64,000 nucleotides of DNA from Glycomyces niveus (GTDB lineage: Bacteria; Actinomycetota; Actinomycetes; Mycobacteriales; Micromonosporaceae). Positions within the stretch are counted from its first letter, which is position 1. Each line of letters begins with the position of its first letter. A program made the translations under genes and the position numbers. Where the stretch lies: the NCBI RefSeq assembly GCF_017592475.1, contig NZ_JAGFNP010000014.1, forward strand, positions 62,001 to 126,000. Direction: 5' to 3'. Under the pieces are notes generated by a model. It was given only the letters and a program-made list of their open reading frames with translations, had not been told where the DNA came from and did no database searches. Positions 34,459 to 41,904 of the stretch are shown piece by piece.

Positions 34459-36068
34459 CCGGAGCGGGGCGCCATTAAGGCGTTCCCCTCCCAGAAGTGC
34501 TTGCGCGAGCGCTTCATCTGGTACATCGCCTGGTCGGCCGCCCACAGCGTCTGCGACGGGTTGCCGCCCGCCGCCAGGCGGGCCCAGCCGATCGAGACGT
34601 CGACCGGGGTGCCGGGCACCGAGTACTCCCAGTTCTCGCTCGAGACGGCGACCCTGATGCGCTGCGAGACCGCGTCCGCGTCGTACTCCGTCGCGCCCGG
34701 CAGCACCAGGATGAACTCGTCGCCACCCGTGCGCGCCAACAGGTCCCCGGTGCGCACGACGCTCGACAGGAGCGCCGCGACCCGCTGCAGGATCCCGTCC
34801 CCCGCCTGGTGCCCGTGGGTGTCGTTGACGGCCTTGAAGCCGTCGAGGTCGAGCACCGCGATCATGCCGTCGCCGTCCACGTCCGACAGGAACTCGTCGA
34901 GGCGGCGCCGGTTCGGCAGGCCCGTCAACTCATCGGTGTTCGCCCGGTCCGCCCAGCCCGCGACCGCGCGCCGCAGCTGGTCCCGGTCCACCAGCGCGCC
35001 CGCCGAATCCAGGTAGATCGAGTGGAACTCGTTGATCTGCTTGTACAACGCGTACGTCGTCGCGTGCGCCGCGAGGATCGACGCCGCATGGTCGCCCTTC
35101 GCCACCAGCGCCAGCGAACGCAGGTGCTGCGGCTCCATCACGCCGAGCGTCTCGTCCCCTATCTCGCGCGCGTCCAGCACCTCCAGGGCCTCCAGGCCGC
35201 GCGCCTGCGCGATGAGGCGGGACGCTCGCGCAAGGGTCCGCAGGTCCATCGCCTCCACCGAGGAGGTCTCCTCCGGCAGCAGATGCTCCACGGTCCAGTT
35301 CTCGCCGACCCCGAGCAGGCTCACGCGCGCCAGCGCGTAGTGGATCCACTCGATCTCGCGCGTGTCGAGCTCGTGCAGGCTCGGCTTGACGCGGCGGAGC
35401 TCCTTGAGCAGCAGGTAGTTGCAGGCCCGGGCGTCGCCGGTGTAGTAGCGCAGCAACGCGTCCCGGACCCGCACCTCGACGCCCTCCACCGAGGAGCGGC
35501 CGACGCCGGTGCGCTCGGCGAGGGTGTGGCACTCGTCGAGCGCGTGCGAGGCCTGCTGCTGGTAGCCGCAGTTGGAGAGGATCACGGCGAGGTCGTACCA
35601 GGCGTCGACGGCGGCCTGGCTCTCCTCGGCCATGGTCTGGAGCGCGCGGCGGGAGAGGACCAGCTGCTCGGCGGTGAGGCCGAGGGCCTTGATGTAGTGG
35701 TGGTAGTACCAGGCGGCGAGGGCGTGGTACTTGCCGGTGAGGCGGGCGTCCTGGCAGCGGGAGACGGCGGCGCCGGCCTGGTCGATGGTGCCGGGGATCT
35801 TGTCGGTCGCGCGCTGCGAGATCTGGCCCTGGAGGATGAACAGCCACGCCTGGGCGCGCTGGTGCACGGTGTCGGAGTTGTAGACGATCCAGGTGGCCTC
35901 CGCGACGGCCTCGGCGACCTGGCCGGACCGCATCAGGGCACGCAGACGCCGATACTGATCGGCATAATCACGCGCAGACGTGATCCCCCTCCGTGGCGTC
36001 ACGCGCTCTATCCTGCCACCGCGAAGCCGATATATCCAGTGGCGCACGTCGTGGCCGGTATTGACCAT
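34440..36068 (-). CDS. Diguanylate cyclase with helical-repeat sensor region
   Basis: The 542-aa cytoplasmic protein makes cyclic di-GMP. Residues 1 to about 370 form alpha-helical, TPR-like repeats without membrane segments. The C-terminal GGDEF domain has DELTGLPNRRRLDEFL, VLDLDGFKAVNDTHGHQAGD, and an intact active site TGGDEFILV. The inhibitory I-site RTGD lies exactly five residues before GGDEF, so product inhibition is expected. The ATG at 36068 has GAGGA upstream. It is divergent from the zinc-ribbon gene. In streptomycetes, c-di-GMP controls development; the signal read by the repeats is unknown. Confidence 0.93.
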   Translation of the reverse strand: MVNTGHDVRHWIYRLRGGRIERVTPRRGITSARDYADQYRRLRALMRSGQVAEAVAEATWIVYNSDTVHQRAQAWLFILQGQISQRATDKIPGTIDQAGAAVSRCQDARLTGKYHALAAWYYHHYIKALGLTAEQLVLSRRALQTMAEESQAAVDAWYDLAVILSNCGYQQQASHALDECHTLAERTGVGRSSVEGVEVRVRDALLRYYTGDARACNYLLLKELRRVKPSLHELDTREIEWIHYALARVSLLGVGENWTVEHLLPEETSSVEAMDLRTLARASRLIAQARGLEALEVLDAREIGDETLGVMEPQHLRSLALVAKGDHAASILAAHATTYALYKQINEFHSIYLDSAGALVDRDQLRRAVAGWADRANTDELTGLPNRRRLDEFLSDVDGDGMIAVLDLDGFKAVNDTHGHQAGDGILQRVAALLSSVVRTGDLLARTGGDEFILVLPGATEYDADAVSQRIRVAVSSENWEYSVPGTPVDVSIGWARLAAGGNPSQTLWAADQAMYQMKRSRKHFWEGNALMAPRSGQGHGA

Positions 36069-36126
36069 GGGTCCTCGAAGAGTCAAGTGCCCGAACCGTT
36101 TTCCTCCATATGCCGGGCGCGGCGAA

Positions 36127-36132
36127 TACAGT
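36127..36132 (+). promoter_or_regulatory. -10 element of zinc-ribbon gene, leaderless arrangement
   Basis: TACAGT ends 7 nt before the GTG at 36140. This supports the GTG start over the ATG three codons later. Confidence 0.4.
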
Positions 36133-36139
36133 GTGAGCA

Positions 36140-37111
36140 GTGCCCGAAATGGAAGGATGGTGGGCTTTGCTCCCTCGGAGTCCGTACAGTGTCAGGCCGT
36201 GCACCGCCTGCGGCGAACCGCTGCAGGCGACCCCCGGCGCGACGGTGCTCGCGTGCCGCTCCTGCGGCACCGAGCTCTACGGCCGCCCGGACAAGCGCCG
36301 ACTGCAGGACCCCGACTGGATCGCGTTGCCGCCCAAGCCGACGATGCGGTACGCGGACGACACCCCGGAGGCGCTGACGGCGCCGGAGGCGATCGTGCCG
36401 TTCGGGATCCGCCCGGCCACGGCGAAGCGGATCCTGCGACGCTGGGCGCAGCGGCCCTGGTGGACGCCGCGCGACTTCCGGCGGATCGACGAATCGGAGT
36501 CGTTCCGTGGGGCGTACCTGCCGTTCTGGGTGTGGCGGGCGCGCACGCGGTCGCGGTACAAGGCCGCGCGCGGGGAGTACGAGTGGTCGCAGGGCGGCGG
36601 CGGCCGGGTGCGCGGGGTCAAGTGGTTCCCGGCGGCGGGCGCGGTGGACCGGGACTTCGCGGCGGTGCCGATACCGGCGACGGTGCGGCTGGAGGGGACG
36701 GCGCTGGCCGAGCTGGCGCGGGACTGGTCGCTCGGCGACGCGGTGGCGTTCGAGCCGCGGATGCTCGACGGGTACTGGACGCAGGGGTACGAGCTGGGGC
36801 CCGAGGTGGGGCTGGAGCTGGCGAAGGCGCGGATGGCGGCCGAGGTCGAGCGGGAGGTGCGGGCGCGGGTGGGCGGCGACGAGCAGCACGTGCCGAGCAT
36901 CGAGACGGTGTACGCGGAGCTGGGGTACCGGCTGGTGCTGCTGCCGGTGTGGCTGGTGTCGTACGGGCACCGGGGGCGGCGGCGGATGGTCGCGGTGCAC
37001 GGCGAGAGCGGCCGGGTGGTGGGCGAGCGGCCGTGCAGCGCGGTGAGACTGGCTTTCGCCACCGCCCTCATGCTGGCTGTGGCCGGGGCCATACAGTATT
37101 TCGGCTTTTAG
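36140..37111 (+). CDS. Zinc-ribbon membrane-associated protein
   Basis: A 323-aa protein. The N-terminal zinc ribbon has paired CxxC motifs (Cys21/24 and Cys39/42), then a basic soluble region containing FRGAYLPFWVWRARTRSRYKAARGEY, in which an aromatic strand is repeated later as RLVLLPVWLVSYGHRGRRRMVAVHGESGRVVGERP. One C-terminal helix (about 300-318) follows. This layout resembles uncharacterised proteins annotated as distant primosomal-helicase relatives because of the ribbon; no helicase motifs are present. The start is GTG 36140 or ATG 36149. Role unknown. Confidence 0.75.
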   Translation: MPEMEGWWALLPRSPYSVRPCTACGEPLQATPGATVLACRSCGTELYGRPDKRRLQDPDWIALPPKPTMRYADDTPEALTAPEAIVPFGIRPATAKRILRRWAQRPWWTPRDFRRIDESESFRGAYLPFWVWRARTRSRYKAARGEYEWSQGGGGRVRGVKWFPAAGAVDRDFAAVPIPATVRLEGTALAELARDWSLGDAVAFEPRMLDGYWTQGYELGPEVGLELAKARMAAEVEREVRARVGGDEQHVPSIETVYAELGYRLVLLPVWLVSYGHRGRRRMVAVHGESGRVVGERPCSAVRLAFATALMLAVAGAIQYFGF

Positions 37112-37286
37112 TCCCTTTCATCCACTGCGGCAGGGCTGCCGGGCGGTAGACGAAACATGTGCTTGATCTTGATGTTCTATGGTGCCTGGGACGCAGCGCG
37201 CCGGCCGAGCTGCGCGCGCCTCCCCCTGCGCGCGCCGGCCTCCCCTTCTCGGCGCCGCGACACCCCGCCGAACTCCGGGAGTAGCA

Positions 37287-38438
37287 ATGGGCAGCCCGAT
37301 GAAGCACGCCGCCGCCAAGGCCTCGTCGCCGTGGTGGGCGAAGGCCATGGTCGTCTCCGGCTCCATGGTCATGGTCGTCTCCGGCGGCGGCGCGATCGCC
37401 GCCCAGGTGGGCGTGAACGTCCTCGAGGACTCGGTGAACCAGGCCGACCTGCTCGGCGAGCAGCGGGTCGAGGCCGAGGAGGGCGAGAAGATCGAGGGCC
37501 CGCTGAACTTCCTGGTGCTGGGCACCGACGAGCGGGTGGGCGCGGGCGGCGAGGCCCGCACCGACGCGGACATCATCGTGCACGTCAACAAGGACCTGAC
37601 GCAGGTCAGCATGATCTCGCTGCCGCGCGACCTGTACGTGGAGGTCCCCTCGGGGGTGCCGGCGTCGGAGACGAAGCTGACCGAGGCGTTCGCCTACTCC
37701 GAGGACTGGGGCGAGTCGTTCCAGAACACGGCCGAGACGATCACGCACCTCACGGGGATCCAGTTCGACGGCGGCGCGATCGCGAACTTCGAGGGCTTCC
37801 TGGAGATGGTCGACGAGCTGGGCACGATCGAGCTGTGCCCGTGGCACGAGATCACCTCGATCCACGGCGACAAGAAGACCTACCCCGAAGGCTGCGCCGA
37901 GTACAACAAGGAGGACGCCCTCGACCTGGTGCGGCAGCGCTACGGCTGGGACGACCCCGAGGACTACGAGAACGGCACCTGGGGCGATTTCGGCCGCCAG
38001 AAGATGCAGCAGCAGGCGATCAAGAAGATCCTGGAGCGGGCCAAGGAGCTCGGGTACGCGACCGACCCGGTGAAGGCCGTGGACCTGCTCAACAGCTTCG
38101 GCGACGCGCTCACCCTGGACGTGGGCGGGTACAACCTCATCGACATGATCACGCAGATGCGCGACGTGGACCCGGGCGGGATCGTCTCGATCGGGACGCC
38201 CTCCTCCGAGGGCGACATGAACGGCACCTCGTACGTGATGATCCACGAGGGCACCGACGAGGAGACCGCGGCCGATTCGCTGTGGCAGGCGATCGCGGAC
38301 GACACGGTGAACGAGTGGGCGTGCGCGAACGACCAGTGGATCAGCGGCGACTCGAAGCCGGACTGCGCGGCCGTCCCGGTCGACGGCGGGCAGGCCGCCG
38401 AAGAGGGCACCGCGAGTGACGAACCGACCGTGAACTGA
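37287..38438 (+). CDS. LCP family protein, tandem copy 1
   Basis: The 383-aa LCP protein has one N-terminal helix (about 17-37). The extracytoplasmic catalytic domain has NFLVLGTDER, RTDADIIVHVN, SLPRDLYVEVP, FEGFLEMVDEL, DLVRQRYGW, and FGRQKMQQQAIKKIL. Two cysteines flank the active-site loop (IELCPW and PEGCAEY) and two more lie near the C-terminus. The expected reaction is transfer of lipid-linked glycopolymer to peptidoglycan. The ATG at 37287 has GGGAG; the open frame upstream lacks a ribosome site. Two close paralogues follow at 91 and 80 nt. Confidence 0.93.
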   Translation: MGSPMKHAAAKASSPWWAKAMVVSGSMVMVVSGGGAIAAQVGVNVLEDSVNQADLLGEQRVEAEEGEKIEGPLNFLVLGTDERVGAGGEARTDADIIVHVNKDLTQVSMISLPRDLYVEVPSGVPASETKLTEAFAYSEDWGESFQNTAETITHLTGIQFDGGAIANFEGFLEMVDELGTIELCPWHEITSIHGDKKTYPEGCAEYNKEDALDLVRQRYGWDDPEDYENGTWGDFGRQKMQQQAIKKILERAKELGYATDPVKAVDLLNSFGDALTLDVGGYNLIDMITQMRDVDPGGIVSIGTPSSEGDMNGTSYVMIHEGTDEETAADSLWQAIADDTVNEWACANDQWISGDSKPDCAAVPVDGGQAAEEGTASDEPTVN

Positions 38439-38529
38439 AGTCGCGCCCCTGGTCAGACCGGGTGCAACCCCTCGCGTTTATCGAAGCGTTATCAGTAGTG
38501 AATAATGCTGACCTGACCATTGGAGTTGC

Positions 38530-39654
38530 ATGGCTGGCAAAAGCGGCGCGCCTTGGTGGGCGCACATGATGCTGTACGCGGGCGGTCTGACGATGGTCGT
38601 CGCCGGAGGTGCGGCGGCGGTGACGCAGATCGGCTACAACACCGCGAACGGCGCGGTGGAGAACGAGGACATCCTCGACAACCGGGCCGAGATGGACGTC
38701 GAGAACATCGAGGGTCCGTTGAACATCCTCGTGCTCGGCGTCGACAAGCAGGGCGGCTCGACCCGCTCGGACACGATGATCATGGTGCACGTCAACAAGG
38801 ACCTGACCGACGTGTCGATGGTGTCGCTCCCCCGCGACCTGTACGTCGAGATCCCCGACTGCGGGCCCGACTGGGGCAGTGAGCCCTGCATGCAGAAGCT
38901 CAACCACGCGGCGTCGATCAGCGACGACTGGGAGAACGTGACCCTCCCGAACGTGGTGAGCACCATCGACAACCTCACCGGCGTCGAGTTCCACATGGCC
39001 GCCACCGTCGACTTCAACGGCTTCATGGACCTCGTGGACCTGGTCGACGAGATCGAGCTGTGCCCGTGGCAGGAGATCCAGTCGATCCACGGCGAGAAGC
39101 GGGTCTTCCCCGAAGGCTGCGCCTACTACGACAAAGAGGAGTCGCTCGACCTCATCCGCCAGCGCTACGGCTGGACCGACTGGGAGAGCGGCCTCGGCGG
39201 CGACTACGGGCGCCAGGCCATGCAGCAGCAGGCGATCAAGGCGCTCATCAAGGAGCTCAAGGCCGACGGCTACCACAAGGACGTCGGAAAGCTCACCGAT
39301 CTGTTCGAGGGCCTGCAGGGCAAGCTGACGCTCGACCTGCCCGACGGCCTGACCGCCGTCGACCTGGCGATGAACCTGCGCGACCTCAACCCCGAGGACA
39401 TCACCTCGATCCGGGTGCCGGCGACCTCCATCGAGACCGAGGTCGGCTCCTCGGAGGTGATCACCGAGGGCGACCTGCAGATCGCGGCCGACGCGCTGTG
39501 GAGCGCGCTGCAGAACGACACCATGGACGAGTGGATCGCGCAGTACCCCGAGTGGGTCAAGCAGACCGGGAACGCGTCCACCGAGACCGAGCCGGCCGGG
39601 GCCGAGGGCGGCGCCGAAGGCACCGGCACCCAGGACGGCGGGACCGGCGGTTGA
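38530..39654 (+). CDS. LCP family protein, tandem copy 2
   Basis: The 374-aa protein starts MAGKSGAPWWAHMMLYAGG, with one membrane helix (about 11-31), then the LCP domain: NILVLGVDKQG, TRSDTMIMVHVN, SLPRDLYVEIP, FNGFMDLVDLV, DLIRQRYGW and YGRQAMQQQAIK. It has an extra cysteine pair (PDCG...PCMQ) besides ELCPW/EGCAYY. A Gly/Glu-rich tail ends the protein. It lies between two paralogues; an A+T-rich promoter-like stretch (TTATCAGTAGTGAATAATGC) precedes it, so it can be transcribed on its own. Confidence 0.93.
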   Translation: MAGKSGAPWWAHMMLYAGGLTMVVAGGAAAVTQIGYNTANGAVENEDILDNRAEMDVENIEGPLNILVLGVDKQGGSTRSDTMIMVHVNKDLTDVSMVSLPRDLYVEIPDCGPDWGSEPCMQKLNHAASISDDWENVTLPNVVSTIDNLTGVEFHMAATVDFNGFMDLVDLVDEIELCPWQEIQSIHGEKRVFPEGCAYYDKEESLDLIRQRYGWTDWESGLGGDYGRQAMQQQAIKALIKELKADGYHKDVGKLTDLFEGLQGKLTLDLPDGLTAVDLAMNLRDLNPEDITSIRVPATSIETEVGSSEVITEGDLQIAADALWSALQNDTMDEWIAQYPEWVKQTGNASTETEPAGAEGGAEGTGTQDGGTGG

Positions 39655-39734
39655 CAAGACCGGGCCCGCGTGCAACGCCGGGGCCGGTTCGCGCGTGACT
39701 CCTACGGCAATGTGTGATCTGACCCGGGAGTGAC

Positions 39735-40835
39735 ATGGCCGGCAAGAGCGGAGCGCCCTGGTGGGCGCACCTGATGATGTACGCGGGCGGCCTGACGATG
39801 GTGGTCGCCGGCGGCACTGCGGGCATCACGCAGTTCGCGTCGAGCGCCGCCGAGAACGCGGTGCCGACCGAGAACATCCTCGGGGACGCGCAGGCCGAGG
39901 TCGAGGACATCAAGGGTCCTCTGAACATCCTCGTGCTCGGCGTGGACAAGCAGGGCGACTCGACCCGCTCGGACACGATGATCCTCGTCCACATCAACGA
40001 GGACCTGACCGAGACGACGATGGTGTCGCTGCCGCGCGACCTGTGGGTCGAGATCCCCGACTGCGGGCCGGGCTACGACAACAACCCGTGCGAGAACAAG
40101 ATCAACCACTCGGCGTCGATCAGCGGCGACTGGGAGGTGACGCGCCCGAACGTGGTGCAGACGATCTACGACCTCACCGGCGTCGAGTTCCACATGGGCG
40201 CGACCGTGGACTTCGAGGGCTTCCTCGGGCTCGTCGACATGGTCGGCGAGATCGAGCTGTGCCCCTGGCACGAGATCCAGTCGATCCACGGCGAGAAGCG
40301 GGTCTTCCCCGAGGGCTGCGCCATGTACGACAAGGACGAGTCGCTCGACCTCATCCGCCAGCGGTACGGCTGGGACTGGGACTCGGACTGGGAGGAGGGC
40401 CGCGGCGGCGACTACGGCCGCCAGGCCATGCAGCAGCAGGCGATCAAGTCGCTCCTCAAGGCGTTCAAGGAGAAGGGGTACCTGACGGACCCCGGCAAGC
40501 TCACCGACATCCTCGAGGGCTTCGGCGACTCGCTCACGATCGACAAGCCCGACGAGTGGTCGATCACCGACCTCGCCGTGAACCTGCGCGACATCAACCC
40601 CGAGTCGATCACCAGCGTCCAGGTGCCGTCCTCGGCCGACCAGACGACGCTCGGCGGCGAGAACGTCTCGATCGTCATGACCCACGAGGGCGACGAGGAG
40701 GTCGCGGCCGACGCGCTGTGGGAGGCGCTGCAGAACGACACGCTCGACCAGTGGATGGCGCAGTACCCCGAGTGGGTCAAGACGCCGGGGAAGACGCCCA
40801 CCGAGACGGCGTCGGAGACGGCTTCCGCCGACTAG
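39735..40835 (+). CDS. LCP family protein, tandem copy 3
   Basis: A 366-aa protein, closest to copy 2: the first 21 residues differ at two positions, and all motifs recur (NILVLGVDKQGDSTRSDTMI, SLPRDLWVEIP, DLIRQRYGWDW, YGRQAMQQQAIK). It keeps both cysteine pairs (PDCG...PCEN and ELCPW/EGCAMY). It has a GGGAG ribosome site 5 nt before ATG and a classical terminator after, so the three copies probably form a transcription unit ending here. Different polymer donors for the three enzymes are plausible but unproven. Confidence 0.93.
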   Translation: MAGKSGAPWWAHLMMYAGGLTMVVAGGTAGITQFASSAAENAVPTENILGDAQAEVEDIKGPLNILVLGVDKQGDSTRSDTMILVHINEDLTETTMVSLPRDLWVEIPDCGPGYDNNPCENKINHSASISGDWEVTRPNVVQTIYDLTGVEFHMGATVDFEGFLGLVDMVGEIELCPWHEIQSIHGEKRVFPEGCAMYDKDESLDLIRQRYGWDWDSDWEEGRGGDYGRQAMQQQAIKSLLKAFKEKGYLTDPGKLTDILEGFGDSLTIDKPDEWSITDLAVNLRDINPESITSVQVPSSADQTTLGGENVSIVMTHEGDEEVAADALWEALQNDTLDQWMAQYPEWVKTPGKTPTETASETASAD

Positions 40836-40848
40836 ACGGAGCGACGGG

Positions 40849-40874
40849 AAAGGGGCCGCCGGTGCGGCCCCTTT
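40849..40874. terminator. Terminator between LCP copy 3 and the convergent reductase gene
   Basis: An 11-bp stem (40849-40859 with 40864-40874), a CGGT loop and a T5 tract on the plus strand. It is suitable for the LCP operon. Confidence 0.9.
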
Positions 40875-40882
40875 TTCCGTGC

Positions 40883-41731
40883 CTAGCGGGCGGCGGCTCT
40901 GGCCTCGTCCTCGTCGTCGACCTTGCGCCACTCCATCTTGCTGGACTGCCAGCCGTCCTCGTCGTGGCCGAGGCGCCAGTACCCGGAGATCGACATGCGC
41001 TCCTTGGGGACCTCGTGCTCGAAGCGGAGGAGGCGGCGCAGGTCGCGGACGAAACCGGCTTCGCCGTGGACGAAGGCGTGCACGTCCCCGGCGGGGAAGT
41101 CGAAGGCGCGCACCGCTTCGACGAGGCGCTCGCCGACGCGGGCGCCGCCGCGGTGGAGCCACGTGACGTGGAGGTCGGCCGCGGACTTGAACTGCTGCTC
41201 CTCGTCGGGCCCTTCGACCTCGAGGAAGACGTGGGCGCGGGCGCCGGGGTCGAGGCGTTCGACGGCGGCCGAGATCGCGGGGAGGGCGCTCTCGTCGCCC
41301 GCGAGGAGGTGCCAGTCGGCGTCGTGGGCGGGGGCGTACGCGCCGCCGGGGCCGGCGAAGCGCAGCAGCGCGCCGGGCCGGACGTTCGCGGCCCACGGCC
41401 CCGCGACGCCCTCGTCGCCGTGGTAGACGAAGTCGATGGAGAGCTCGCGGGCGGCCCGGTCCCACTTGCGGACGGTGTAGGTGCGGGTCACCGGCCACTG
41501 CTCGCGCGGGAACTCCTCGCGGATGCGGGCCAGGTCGAACGGCTCGGGGTAGGTGACGCCCGGGGCGGGGAACTGGAGCTTCAGGTAGTGGTCGGTGCAT
41601 TCGCCGCAGTCGAAGTCGGCGAGGCCGTCGCCGCCGAGCACGACGCGGATCATGTGCGGGGTGATGCGCTCGCTGCGCAGCACCTCGGCGGTGGTGACCC
41701 TGGGGGCCCGGCGTTCGCGGCCTTCAGCCAT
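40883..41731 (-). CDS. Siderophore-interacting protein (FAD-dependent ferric-siderophore reductase)
   Basis: The 282-aa cytoplasmic flavoprotein of the ViuB/SIP family releases iron from imported siderophores. It has RVTTAEVLRSERITPHMIRVVLGG, the FAD motif RTYTVR, FVYHGDEGVAGPWAANVRPG, GPGGAY, LLAGDESALPAIS, and the C-terminal ISGYWRLGHDEDGWQ typical of NAD(P)H-using members. The ATG at 41731 has GGGAGGAG. An iron-box-like palindrome lies about 65 nt upstream, so control by an IdeR/DmdR-type repressor is likely. No siderophore biosynthesis or uptake genes are adjacent. Confidence 0.93.
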   Translation of the reverse strand: MAEGRERRAPRVTTAEVLRSERITPHMIRVVLGGDGLADFDCGECTDHYLKLQFPAPGVTYPEPFDLARIREEFPREQWPVTRTYTVRKWDRAARELSIDFVYHGDEGVAGPWAANVRPGALLRFAGPGGAYAPAHDADWHLLAGDESALPAISAAVERLDPGARAHVFLEVEGPDEEQQFKSAADLHVTWLHRGGARVGERLVEAVRAFDFPAGDVHAFVHGEAGFVRDLRRLLRFEHEVPKERMSISGYWRLGHDEDGWQSSKMEWRKVDDEDEARAAAR

Positions 41732-41795
41732 CTCGGCTCCTCCCGTTCGCGCCCTACCGGGGGCGCGAGCCTCCGGCGCCTGCGGCGCGGTCAAC

Positions 41796-41809
41796 TTAGG
41801 TTTCCCTAA
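41796..41809 (-). promoter_or_regulatory. Iron-box-like inverted repeat
   Basis: TTAGG-TTTC-CCTAA is a near-perfect inverted repeat resembling the half sites of actinobacterial IdeR/DmdR boxes (TTAGGTTAGGCTxACCTAA), but shorter. It lies in the promoter region of the siderophore-interacting protein. Confidence 0.6.
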
Positions 41810-41855
41810 CTATCACATCCGGAAACCGGGAGCCGCCAGTGGGACCGGACACGGA

Positions 41856-41890
41856 CCGGGGCCGCCACACCCCCAGCGCGGCGGCCCCGG
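41856..41890 (-). terminator. Terminator of the ABC permease operon
   Basis: Eleven paired bases (41856-41866 with 41880-41890) lie 15 nt beyond the leftward permease stop. Confidence 0.75.
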
Positions 41891-41904
41891 AACCTTCCCC
41901 CCGG

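Noticed and set aside
36140..37111. Zinc-ribbon protein as a primosomal helicase relative
   Set aside because: Only the CxxC ribbon is reminiscent; there is no Walker A, DEAD or motif VI, and the protein has a C-terminal membrane helix.
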